Of a stretch of DNA of 17,066 nucleotides, positions 1 to 6,982 are shown piece by piece; position 1 is the stretch's first letter; each line of letters opens with the position of its first letter. The DNA is from an uncultured Clostridia bacterium (GTDB lineage Bacteria; Bacillota; Clostridia; Peptostreptococcales; Anaerovoracaceae): contig CAKQNZ010000028.1 in the NCBI GenBank assembly GCA_934255435.1, forward strand, positions 1 through 17,066, in the 5' to 3' direction. Under the pieces are notes generated by a model. That model had not been told where the DNA came from, ran no database searches, and saw nothing but the letters and a program-made list of their open reading frames with translations. Both the position numbers and the translations under genes were made by a program.

Positions 1-711
1 GATGTAGACCGGTCGGCAGCTGTGGACAGCAAAGGCCGTGAGATATCAAGGAATGGTATCGTGGCAATGGCAGCGGCACTGGTGGCTGAGGAGCACCCGG
101 GGACTACTGTAGTCACCGACAGCATCACAAGCAGACAGCTCACAGGATTCCTTGAGGACGGGCTGGGACTGAAACACCTGCGTTTCAAACGTGGATACAG
201 GAACGTCATCAGCAAGGCTATAGAGCTGAACCAGCAGGGTATCGACTGCCAGCTGGCGATAGAGACCTCAGGACACGCAGCTCTCAAAGAAAACTACTTC
301 CTGGATGATGGCGCATATCTTGCTGCGAAGATAGTGATAAAAGCGGCTAAACTCCATGCAGACGGCATCATGATAGACAGTGTCATAGATGCTCTTGAAG
401 AACCTGCAGATGAGAAAGAAGTCAGGATACCAGTCAGATGCGAGGATTTTGCAGGATATGGAGACCGCATCCTGTCAGAGCTGGCAGACTACGTCAGAGA
501 AACAGAAGGTATGACGCTGGCAGAGCCTAATTATGAAGGGGTCCGCATAGAATTTCCTGACGGCTGGTGTCTGCTCAGAAAGTCGCTTCACGATCCGATA
601 CTGCCTATGAATATCGCTTCCGATCAGCCGGAGGGATGCAGCAGTATCCTTGAGATCATGGCAGCTTTCCTTTCAGAATATGATGATCTGGATCTGTCAG
701 TGATAAGATAG
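1..711 (+). CDS. Phosphohexomutase (phosphomannomutase/phosphoglucomutase family), C-terminal part
   Basis: The reading frame is open from the first base, so the N-terminus lies upstream of the window. About 236 residues remain, matching domains III and IV of the alpha-D-phosphohexomutase superfamily, which interconvert 1- and 6-phosphosugars. Domain III is recognised by FKRGYRNVI followed by the sugar-binding segment ETSGHAALKENYFLDDGAYL, the counterpart of the family's E-x-SGH loop. Near the end, RKSLHDPILPMNIAS occupies the place of the domain IV phosphate-binding loop. The active-site serine and metal loop are in the missing part. The stop TAG is 12 bp before the ATG of nnrE, so the two are probably co-transcribed. 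Substrate (mannose- or glucose-phosphate) cannot be decided from this fragment. Confidence 0.85.
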   Translation, partial: DVDRSAAVDSKGREISRNGIVAMAAALVAEEHPGTTVVTDSITSRQLTGFLEDGLGLKHLRFKRGYRNVISKAIELNQQGIDCQLAIETSGHAALKENYFLDDGAYLAAKIVIKAAKLHADGIMIDSVIDALEEPADEKEVRIPVRCEDFAGYGDRILSELADYVRETEGMTLAEPNYEGVRIEFPDGWCLLRKSLHDPILPMNIASDQPEGCSSILEIMAAFLSEYDDLDLSVIR

Positions 712-723
712 GAAGGCATTGCT

Positions 724-1584
724 ATGATAAATAAAAAAGCACATTACGTCACCTGCGGACAGATGAGATTGCTGGAACGCAGAGCTGATGCAAGCGGACT
801 GTCATATTACGAAATGATGGAAAACGCAGGTACTGGTGCAGCGGCAGTAATACTGGACAGGATGAAGAACATTTCAGAAACTGATACTGCATACGGCAGC
901 TTTGCCGAGAGCGCCGGAAGCCTGACTGATGCAGCTGTTGCCGAAAGTTCTCAGATGATGGGTGATGCCGGTAAAGACAGTGTCACTCTCTGTGATGCCA
1001 GTCGCACCGGCAGGGTATATGACGCCGGGGACAGACTTTCAGTACTGATGTTCTGTGGCAAGGGCAATAACGGAGGCGATGGGTTCGTCATGGCCCGTGT
1101 GTTTCACGAACATGGCTGTGATGTGACAGTAGTTCTGGTAGACGGCAGGCCTGTGACGCCTGATGCATCGACAAATTTCAAGCTTATTGCTGATATGGAC
1201 ATAACTGTTCTCGATATGACTGAAGACGACAGGGCGATGTTCAAGCTGACTGATACGCCGGACATCATAGTCGATGCCATTTACGGCACGGGATTTTCAG
1301 GCAGGCTGAAGGGCAACGGTCTGAAAGCATCTATATTTATCGCAATGTACAGATCCAAAGAAAATGCACCGGCAGTATTCGCTGTGGACATACCGTCAGG
1401 TGCAGGCGGTGACGTAACCCTGCTTCGTGATATTGACGACAACTGTGTTACAGCAGATGTGACTCTGACATTCCATGCCAGAAAACCTGTACATATGCAG
1501 TATTTTGCAAAAGATTTCTGCGGTGAGATAATAGTGGTGGATATCGGCATAGACGAGGATAAACTATGGAATCCGGATGTTTAA
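724..1584 (+). CDS. nnrE: NAD(P)H-hydrate epimerase (YjeF N-terminal domain)
   Basis: Epimerises R- and S-NAD(P)HX, damaged hydrated cofactors, as part of metabolite repair. The 286-residue protein has the YjeF_N Rossmann-like fold markers: MENAGTGAAA (residues 32-41), the glycine-rich loop GKGNNGGDG (112-120), DAIYGTGFSG with the probable catalytic Asp184, and VDIPSG further on. The ATG has an AGGAAGG ribosome binding site. Odd feature: about 45 extra residues (roughly 52-104, rich in Ser, Asp, Ala and Gly) sit between the first helix and the strand leading to the GKGNNGGDG loop, which in the family are normally close together. The C-terminal NAD(P)HX dehydratase domain, often fused to this one, is absent and not found elsewhere in the window. 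It follows the phosphohexomutase by 12 bp. Confidence 0.9.
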   Translation: MINKKAHYVTCGQMRLLERRADASGLSYYEMMENAGTGAAAVILDRMKNISETDTAYGSFAESAGSLTDAAVAESSQMMGDAGKDSVTLCDASRTGRVYDAGDRLSVLMFCGKGNNGGDGFVMARVFHEHGCDVTVVLVDGRPVTPDASTNFKLIADMDITVLDMTEDDRAMFKLTDTPDIIVDAIYGTGFSGRLKGNGLKASIFIAMYRSKENAPAVFAVDIPSGAGGDVTLLRDIDDNCVTADVTLTFHARKPVHMQYFAKDFCGEIIVVDIGIDEDKLWNPDV

Positions 1585-1616
1585 AGATACAGGTAAAAAT
1601 AAAAAACAGCAAAACA

Positions 1617-1651
1617 AAAGGACGGGAACGCTTCAGAAAGCACCGTCCTTT
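1617..1651. terminator. Bidirectional intrinsic terminator between nnrE and mazG
   Basis: Perfect 9-bp arms AAAGGACGG (1617-1625) and CCGTCCTTT (1643-1651) enclose a loop that can itself pair (GCTT/AAGC). On the minus strand the hairpin is followed by a long T-rich run (complement of 1595-1616), making it a strong end for the transporter-larE-mazG transcript. On the plus strand the T-run is short, so it is weaker for nnrE. Confidence 0.75.
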
Positions 1652-1705
1652 ATAGTATGCACATATCCTGCTGGAGGAAAACTCCCGCCTGTGATCTCTC
1701 AGAAG

Positions 1706-1747
1706 GATCTGCAGTCTGCTGACGGCTTCACAGCCTGCCGGCAGATC
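1706..1747 (-). other. Structured segment at the 3' end of mazG
   Basis: Perfect arms GATCTGC (1706-1712) and GCAGATC (1741-1747) enclose a second hairpin, GGCT (1724-1727) with AGCC (1732-1735). On the minus strand the inner loop reads GTGA, a GNRA-type tetraloop. It overlaps the mazG stop codon and has no T-run, so it is more likely a stabilising 3'-end structure than a terminator. Function is inferred only. Confidence 0.35.
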
Positions 1748-2168
1748 AGCGGTCTTTTTCCTGTTTTTTTATCTGCTGCCAGAGCTCAAGACTTTCTTCG
1801 GCGCTTGAGACGCTTACATCGCCAAATACGTGTGGATGTCTTCTTATCATTTTCTCAGATATACCCTGTATCACATCATCGATGGTGAAACGGCCTTCCT
1901 CGGCAGCTATCTGCGCATGCATCACTACCTGCAGCAGCAGGTCGCCCAGCTCTTCGCAGAGGTTTGCGTCATCTCTGTTGTCTATGGCCGCTATGACTTC
2001 GCCGGACTCCTCAGTGAGGCACTCCTTCAGGCTTTCGTGGGTCTGCTTGATGTCCCACGGACATCCGCCGGGGCTTCTCAGTATATCTGTGATCCTTACC
2101 AGATCGCTGAAATCATACTTTTCATCCCTGGCGTCTACGCTGTACCTTGCTTTTTCATTATCTTTCAT
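1746..2168 (-). CDS. mazG: MazG nucleoside triphosphate pyrophosphohydrolase, single-domain
   Basis: Hydrolyses (d)NTPs to NMP and pyrophosphate, a house-cleaning or stress-modulating activity. The 140-residue protein carries one MazG all-alpha domain: LRSPGGCPWDIKQTHESL (30-47), the metal-binding EExxE set (E53, E54, E57) and ExxD (E73, D76), then a conserved RRHPHVFGD segment. Escherichia coli MazG has two such domains; this short one-domain form is common in Firmicutes. The ATG has GGAGG about 8 bp upstream and lies inside the last codons of larE (11-bp overlap), so translation is probably coupled. It is the last gene of the leftward operon, ending before the terminator at 1617-1651. Confidence 0.93.
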   Translation of the reverse strand: MKDNEKARYSVDARDEKYDFSDLVRITDILRSPGGCPWDIKQTHESLKECLTEESGEVIAAIDNRDDANLCEELGDLLLQVVMHAQIAAEEGRFTIDDVIQGISEKMIRRHPHVFGDVSVSSAEESLELWQQIKKQEKDR

Positions 2169-3039
2169 CCCTGTCGCCTCCGTTCATATTTCCCATACTG
2201 TAACCGTTGAGATCAAGGGCTGCGAATCTGAATCCGCAGGATTTGATCCCTTTGCTGACTTCATCCATGAATTTTTCATCGAAGAATTTTTTTCTGTCCT
2301 GGGGCAGGACTTCGATACGTGCCGTATCGCCGTGATGTCTCACCCTCAGCTGGCGGAATCCCAGACTGCGCAGATACTTCTCTGCATCATATACAGCTTT
2401 GAGCTTTTCTGCAGTTATCTTTTCTCCGTATGGGATGCGGGATGCAAGACATGCAAAGGCAGGCTTTTCCCATATCGGCATCATTTCTCCCGAAGGTGTT
2501 TCGATCATGAAACTGTCTGCGATGGCTTTGTCTTCTTCGGCAAGGTTATGGAGCGCCTGGCGTATCTCCTGTTTCGTCAGACCGGCCTCTTTAAGGGGAC
2601 TGGATACGCCAAGCTCCTGAAGGGCTCGGTGCCCCGGCCTGTAGTCGTCCATATCACTGAGATTGGTGCCGTCTGCAAGGACGCTGCATGTCATCTGAGC
2701 ACGCTGCGTCAGTTGTGAAAATATTGCTTTCTTGCAGTGGTAGCATCTGTCCGGAGGGTTGTCCTCGATGACCGGGATGATGAAATCCACATTAAGGACC
2801 TTATGGCTTATCCCCAGTTTCTCACAGAACCGGCGGGCGTATTCGATCTCGTCCGGTGCGAAATGCGGTCCTGAGGCTGTCAGTGCTGCGATGCGGTCGT
2901 CTCCCCAGAGTTTATGTGCAAAGGATGTCAGGAATATGCTGTCCACTCCGCCGGAGAGCGCTACCAGCATCCGGTCATATCCGTGCAGTATATCCTTCAG
3001 TTTTTCAAGTTTCTGTTCAAGTGTGATTTTTTCTGTCAT
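2158..3039 (-). CDS. larE: LarE-type ATP-dependent sulfur transferase
   Basis: LarE adenylates a carboxylate of the pyridinium dicarboxylate precursor and inserts sulfur during synthesis of the nickel-pincer (NPN) cofactor of lactate racemase-like enzymes. The 293-residue protein has the PP-loop SGGVDS (29-34) of N-type ATP pyrophosphatases, the segment PDRCYHCKK with Cys99 and Cys102, and ACLASRIPYG with Cys197. One Cys in the last segment is the sacrificial sulfur donor in single-Cys LarE; the CxxC plus distant Cys pattern matches the variants reported to bind a [4Fe-4S] cluster, which is what I infer here. AAAGGAGGG precedes the ATG. The gene starts 33 bp after the transporter and overlaps mazG. 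No larA, larB or larC is in the window. Confidence 0.9.
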   Translation of the reverse strand: MTEKITLEQKLEKLKDILHGYDRMLVALSGGVDSIFLTSFAHKLWGDDRIAALTASGPHFAPDEIEYARRFCEKLGISHKVLNVDFIIPVIEDNPPDRCYHCKKAIFSQLTQRAQMTCSVLADGTNLSDMDDYRPGHRALQELGVSSPLKEAGLTKQEIRQALHNLAEEDKAIADSFMIETPSGEMMPIWEKPAFACLASRIPYGEKITAEKLKAVYDAEKYLRSLGFRQLRVRHHGDTARIEVLPQDRKKFFDEKFMDEVSKGIKSCGFRFAALDLNGYSMGNMNGGDRDER

Positions 3040-3072
3040 ATATCTTCCCTCCTTTCTGGTATCAGGCCTGCG

Positions 3073-4029
3073 TCAGCTTAGCTTGCTGCTGTTCTTTGCA
3101 GGCATCTGTGCTGCCAGTATGGCTGCGAACATTATCACGCAGCCGATGGTCTCTCTGAGCGACATGCTTTCTCCGAGTATTATCATTCCTGCAATGACTG
3201 CGAACACCGATTCCAGACAGAGTATCATAGACGCCACAGTAGGATCTGTATCTGCCTGTGCTACGATCTGAAGTGTGTAGCCGACTCCACAGGAAAGGAC
3301 GCCGGAATAGAGTATCGGTATCCAGACATCCAGAAGCTGGCTGAAGGACGGGATATCATAACCCAGAAGTGGATCCAGCGGTAACATCAGTATCACAGCG
3401 ATAATGCCAGCGACGAAGAACTGTATGCATGAAAGCCTGACCCCGTCCACTTTCGGTGAGAAATGATCGATCAGAAGTATATGTACTGCAAAGCATACGG
3501 CACACGCCAGCACGATCAGGTCGCCTTTGTTGATGCTGCCTGTGCCGCCAGATGCAGGCATGCAGAGCAGATAAAGTCCGATGGCGGAAGCCAGCACGCA
3601 GAGCCATATCAGAGGCCGCACCTTTTTTCTGAGGACAAGGCCCATCACAGGTACAAGGACGACATAAAGCGCTGTTATGAATCCTGCTTTGCCTGCTGTG
3701 GTGTATATCATGCCGATCTGCTGCAGCATACCTGCAATGCAAAGCACTATACCGCAGCTGACGCCACCTTTGATAAGCGTCCTGCGCTGCATCGCCTTAT
3801 CTTCAGGTGCAGTGCTGTCAGCCTCACATTCAGCAGCAGTGCTGTTATTTTTGACCCTGCCCATGATGAAGATCAGCAGGAGCAGGGAAAGTCCTGCGAT
3901 GATAGTCCGTATGCCGTTGAATGCAAAGGGGCCGATAAACTCCACACCGCTTTTCTGCGCTACGAATGAACTTCCCCAGATCATGGCAGTCAGAAGCAGC
4001 ATCAGGTCGCCTTTAATTTTTTTGCTCAT
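3073..4029 (-). CDS. EamA/DMT-superfamily transporter
   Basis: A 318-residue integral membrane protein of the drug/metabolite transporter superfamily with two EamA repeats and about ten hydrophobic helices. The first repeat opens with LLLTAMIWGSSFVAQKSG (residues 11-28), a typical EamA start. A hydrophilic loop with many charged residues (about 58-85) breaks up the first half. The second half ends with SMILCLESVFAVIAGMIILGE, also typical of the family. Substrate is unknown; members export or import amino acids, nucleosides or other metabolites. It is the first gene of the leftward operon with larE and mazG, 33 bp upstream of larE. The GAGAG before the start is a weak ribosome binding site. 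A link to LarE substrates or nickel is speculation. Confidence 0.88.
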   Translation of the reverse strand: MSKKIKGDLMLLLTAMIWGSSFVAQKSGVEFIGPFAFNGIRTIIAGLSLLLLIFIMGRVKNNSTAAECEADSTAPEDKAMQRRTLIKGGVSCGIVLCIAGMLQQIGMIYTTAGKAGFITALYVVLVPVMGLVLRKKVRPLIWLCVLASAIGLYLLCMPASGGTGSINKGDLIVLACAVCFAVHILLIDHFSPKVDGVRLSCIQFFVAGIIAVILMLPLDPLLGYDIPSFSQLLDVWIPILYSGVLSCGVGYTLQIVAQADTDPTVASMILCLESVFAVIAGMIILGESMSLRETIGCVIMFAAILAAQMPAKNSSKLS

Positions 4030-4061
4030 TTATGTCACTCTCTCTTCCGTTGTTTGGTAAA

Positions 4062-4088
4062 ATGCTGCGGCTTTTCGGCCTGCAGCAT
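4062..4088 (-). promoter_or_regulatory. Leader hairpin of the transporter operon
   Basis: ATGCTGC (4062-4068) pairs with GCAGCAT (4082-4088), continued inward by GGC/GCC around a 6-base loop with one bulged T. The predicted transcription start (near 4091) lies directly before it, so the mRNA would begin with this hairpin, followed on the minus strand by a short TTTT. It could protect the 5' end or act as a weak attenuator; the short T-run argues against strong termination. Confidence 0.5.
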
Positions 4089-4097
4089 ACATAATAT

Positions 4098-4126
4098 ATT
4101 GTAGTGGCACATCTGCAGCGTTTCAA
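4098..4126 (-). promoter_or_regulatory. SigA-type promoter for the transporter-larE-mazG operon
   Basis: On the minus strand: -35 TTGAAA (4121-4126), 17-bp spacer, -10 TACAAT (4098-4103). Each hexamer has one mismatch to consensus. The predicted start near 4091 gives a leader of about 60 nt before the ATG at 4029. Confidence 0.75.
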
Positions 4127-4180
4127 GTCTTTGTTTTGATTATTTTTCCTGTCCTGATACTGTCTTTTAGTATAAAGATA

Positions 4181-4209
4181 TTGTAAACGATTTCATGAGA
4201 TTATATAAT
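4181..4209 (+). promoter_or_regulatory. SigA-type promoter for the cobalamin operon
   Basis: -35 TTGTAA (4181-4186), exact 17-bp spacer, -10 TATAAT (4204-4209, perfect consensus). The expected transcription start is around 4216, only about 2 nt before the ATG at 4218, implying a leaderless or near-leaderless first gene. It is divergent from the transporter promoter, about 55 bp away, so the two may share regulation. Confidence 0.72.
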
Positions 4210-4217
4210 TACTGTAT

Positions 4218-4994
4218 ATGAAGAAATTTTATATTGCAACGATGGGAACTGACTTTCAGAAGTATGTGAAAGCAAACGGTACAGGCATAGAGCTGGACCA
4301 GTTCTGCATGGCTGAAAATCTCGAAGTCGGCAGCTTTGAAAGGACTGCAGATGAGATAAGAAAGCTTATGGGGGAGACAGGTCTTTCAGGCAGCGATATG
4401 GTGCTGCATGCACCTTTCAGCGAGCTGTTTCCGGCAGCGATAGACCCGGAGGCTCTGAAACTTGCTGAAAAGCGTATGGCACAGGCGTACGATGCCTGCA
4501 GAGCGTTTGATATAAAGAAAATGGTGGTACACTCAGGATACATCCCTGATGTATATTTTAAATCATGGCAGACGGAGCGGTCGGTACTGTTCTGGACAGA
4601 GTTCATGAAAGACAAGCCGGAGGATTTCCGGCTCTGTATAGAAAATGTCATGGACGATGAACCGTACATGATGCGTGATATGATGGAGGGCATAAGGCAG
4701 CACAGCGGTTTTTCGAATATCGGCATATGTCTGGATACAGGACACGCCAACTGTGTCAGCGATGTGGATGTGACGGACTGGATAGAGGTCCTTAGTCCGT
4801 ATATCAGCCATTTCCATATACACAACAATGATGGAGCACATGATCAGCACGCTTCCTTCGAACAGGGGACGATGGATATGGCTCAGGTGCTGGAGACAGC
4901 ACAGAGACTGTGCAGCCCGGACATTACATATACAGTCGAAGTCATGGAGTGCGGCAGAGCTGTGGAATGGCTCAGGGTCGCAGGCTGGCTTTGA
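4218..4994 (+). CDS. Sugar-phosphate isomerase/epimerase-like TIM barrel (AP endonuclease 2 fold)
   Basis: A 258-residue protein of the xylose isomerase-like TIM-barrel superfamily, which includes sugar isomerases/epimerases and endonuclease IV. Barrel strand ends carry metal-ligand candidates: MVVHSGY, LCIENVMDD (Glu), GICLDTGHAN (Asp and His), SHFHIHNNDGAHDQHASF (several His) and YTVEVME (Glu). These fit a divalent-metal enzyme; the substrate is not identifiable. An in-frame TAA at 4206-4208 limits the start to 4218 or a later codon. The first strand begins at once (FYIATMG), which favours 4218 although no ribosome binding site precedes it. It is the first gene of the cobalamin operon, 23 bp before cobT, so a role linked to corrinoid or lower-ligand metabolism is possible but only inferred. 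Confidence 0.8.
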   Translation: MKKFYIATMGTDFQKYVKANGTGIELDQFCMAENLEVGSFERTADEIRKLMGETGLSGSDMVLHAPFSELFPAAIDPEALKLAEKRMAQAYDACRAFDIKKMVVHSGYIPDVYFKSWQTERSVLFWTEFMKDKPEDFRLCIENVMDDEPYMMRDMMEGIRQHSGFSNIGICLDTGHANCVSDVDVTDWIEVLSPYISHFHIHNNDGAHDQHASFEQGTMDMAQVLETAQRLCSPDITYTVEVMECGRAVEWLRVAGWL

Positions 4995-5017
4995 TTAGAG
5001 AAACAGGGAGGTTCAGT

Positions 5018-6445
5018 ATGACTGAAGATACGAAAAAATACATCAAAAATGCAGAAGATCTGCCGGAAACTGCAGAGACAGAGGTCCTGCCTGATATGGA
5101 CGATGAGGCAGCAGCAGCAGGTGGGCTGGCTGTACCGGTGCCTGCTGCTGCAAATGATGACGCCCCGGAGGCTGAGGTCAAAGCGGCAGATTCCATAGAA
5201 AACTACGGATACGAGGATGTGCCGGGCAGCGATATAGCCGGCTTTGAAGAGCTGGCGGAGTTCGGCGAGATATCGGAGCCCGAAAACGCTCAGGAACAGA
5301 GACTTTTCAGACTGATGGACGAGATACAGAAGGTGGACAGGAATGCTATGATAGAAGCGCTGGAACGTCAGGAGAAACTTGCAAAACCGCCGGGAAGTCT
5401 TGGAGGTCTTGAAGAGATCGCTGTCAGGATGGCCGGCATCACAGGCAGTGTGAGAAACAGTATCGACAGATCGTGCGTAGTTGTGATGTGCGCTGACAAC
5501 GGCGTTGCCGAGGAAGGCGTTTCATCTGCTCCGCAGTCGGTGACAAGGGCGCAGACGATAAACCTTGCAAAACGTATCACCGGAGCCGGAGTGCTGGCGG
5601 AAAGTTTCGGCAGCGATATGCTGGTAGTCGATATGGGCGTGAAAGATCCGATACCGGAGGAGCTTTATACCGATGAACCGCTGAAAGATACACGGAAAAT
5701 AGTCAACAGAAGGCTGAGAGCAGGTACATCAAATATTTCAGAGGGTCCTGCCATGACACTGGATGAAGTCATCGTGAGCATCATGACAGGCATTGAAATG
5801 GCAGATGCAGTTAGTGAAGCGGGATTCGACATAGCAGGCGTGGGTGAGATGGGTATCGGCAATACTACTACAAGTGCTGCAGTCCTGTCTGCGATAACAG
5901 GTCTGGATAGCAGCGAGACATGTGGCAGAGGCGGTGGTATCATCGATGAAAGCTTTGCAAGGAAAAAAGAGATCGTCGATGCTGTATCTGAAAAATACAG
6001 GACTCCGGACAGGGAGAAAGAGCTTTACAGCCTTGAGGATATAAGGCATACAGTACTTGAAATACTGGCAGACATGGGCGGTTTCGATATATGCGCCATG
6101 GCAGGTGTGTTCATCGGGGCAGCCAGGAACAGGATGCCTGTTGTCATAGATGGATATATCTCTGCAGTAGCTGCGCTGGTGGCATATATGCTGGCGCCGG
6201 ATTCAGTAGACTATATGTTCGCATCACATCAGTCATGGGAAAAAGGCTACAGCCACGCCGTCAAGGCACTGGGACTCAGTCCGTTCCTGGCTCTGAACAT
6301 GCGCCTTGGAGAGGGAAGCGGCTGTCCTGCAGCCTTCGATATCATAAGGGGTGCCTGTGACGTTATGAACAGGATGGCGACGTTCGAAGAGGCGGACATA
6401 AATGACAGCTATCTCAGCGAGATAAGAGAGGCGGACTGTTTTTAG
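5018..6445 (+). CDS. cobT: Nicotinate-nucleotide:DMB phosphoribosyltransferase with acidic N-terminal extension
   Basis: Transfers phosphoribose from nicotinate mononucleotide to the lower-ligand base, giving alpha-ribazole phosphate for cobalamin tail assembly. The start at 5018 is set by GGGAGG six bases upstream. The product is 475 residues, against about 350 usual. Canonical CobT begins near residue 93 (EQRLFRLMDEI), followed by EKLAKPPGSLG (about 119-129), MCADNGVAEEGVS, GVGEMGIGNTTTSAA and, near the end, MRLGEGSG with the catalytic Glu of the family. The first 92 residues are unlike CobT: rich in Glu, Asp, Ala and Pro with no hydrophobic core, so probably disordered. The cobU ATG immediately follows the TAG stop. 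Confidence 0.95.
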   Translation: MTEDTKKYIKNAEDLPETAETEVLPDMDDEAAAAGGLAVPVPAAANDDAPEAEVKAADSIENYGYEDVPGSDIAGFEELAEFGEISEPENAQEQRLFRLMDEIQKVDRNAMIEALERQEKLAKPPGSLGGLEEIAVRMAGITGSVRNSIDRSCVVVMCADNGVAEEGVSSAPQSVTRAQTINLAKRITGAGVLAESFGSDMLVVDMGVKDPIPEELYTDEPLKDTRKIVNRRLRAGTSNISEGPAMTLDEVIVSIMTGIEMADAVSEAGFDIAGVGEMGIGNTTTSAAVLSAITGLDSSETCGRGGGIIDESFARKKEIVDAVSEKYRTPDREKELYSLEDIRHTVLEILADMGGFDICAMAGVFIGAARNRMPVVIDGYISAVAALVAYMLAPDSVDYMFASHQSWEKGYSHAVKALGLSPFLALNMRLGEGSGCPAAFDIIRGACDVMNRMATFEEADINDSYLSEIREADCF

Positions 6446-6982
6446 ATGAATGTTTTAATAAGCGGCGGATGTAAGAACGGCAAGTCGTATTACGCCCAGC
6501 ACTGTGCGAAAGATCAGGCTGATGCATCGGGAAAGCCGCTTTATTATATAGCTACGATGATACCTCATGACGAGGAGGATCATGCACGGATAAAACGCCA
6601 TGTTTCAGAGCGTGAAGGCTGGGGCTTCAAAACTCTTGAGTGCGGCAGGCATATAACAGATATCCTGAAAGACAGCAGCACAGACAGCAGTGGAGTCTTC
6701 CTGCTGGACAGCGTCACAGCGCTGCTCAGCAACGAGATGTTCGATGACGATGGCAATTACGATGATTCTGCAGCACAGCGTGTCAGGGATGAACTGGTGG
6801 CTTTTGCAAAGGCTGCCGGCAGTACGATATTCGTATCAGACAATATATTCAGCGATGCGCAGCAGTATACCGGCACTGTGGAGGCATACCGCAGAGGTCT
6901 GGCAGATGCAGACAGGGCGCTGGCAGCTGTCTGCGACAGAGTCGTGGAGATAACAGCCGGAATGGAGGAAATCTGGAAATGA
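6446..6982 (+). CDS. cobU: Adenosylcobinamide kinase / adenosylcobinamide-phosphate guanylyltransferase, divergent C-terminus
   Basis: Phosphorylates adenosylcobinamide and then forms adenosylcobinamide-GDP. The 178-residue protein has the P-loop GGCKNGKS (7-14), the guanylylated His region ARIKRHVSERE (His52), and DSVTALLSNE around Asp88, equivalent to the family's DCLTxWLSN. The later motif SNEVGxGIVP of typical CobU is replaced by SDNIFSDAQQ (131-140), while flanking segments still align (VEAYRRGLADADRALAAVCD). It starts directly after the cobT stop and overlaps cobS by 4 nt (ATGA), so translation is coupled. The missing motif is instead found in the short CobU-like gene at 7796, suggesting that the two act together. 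Confidence 0.9.
   Translation: MNVLISGGCKNGKSYYAQHCAKDQADASGKPLYYIATMIPHDEEDHARIKRHVSEREGWGFKTLECGRHITDILKDSSTDSSGVFLLDSVTALLSNEMFDDDGNYDDSAAQRVRDELVAFAKAAGSTIFVSDNIFSDAQQYTGTVEAYRRGLADADRALAAVCDRVVEITAGMEEIWK

Noticed and set aside
1882..2718. Long plus-strand ORF opposite larE and mazG
   Set aside because: It is the mirror of two well-supported minus-strand genes with conserved motifs; its own translation shows no family features.
4030..4217. Cobalamin riboswitch expected upstream of the cob operon
   Set aside because: The intergenic region is 188 bp, holds two back-to-back promoters and a short hairpin, shows no B12-box-like sequence, and leaves no room between the cob promoter and the start codon.
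4910..5017. Upstream start for cobT at 4910
   Set aside because: It overlaps the end of the previous gene and lacks a ribosome binding site; the ATG at 5018 has a strong one.
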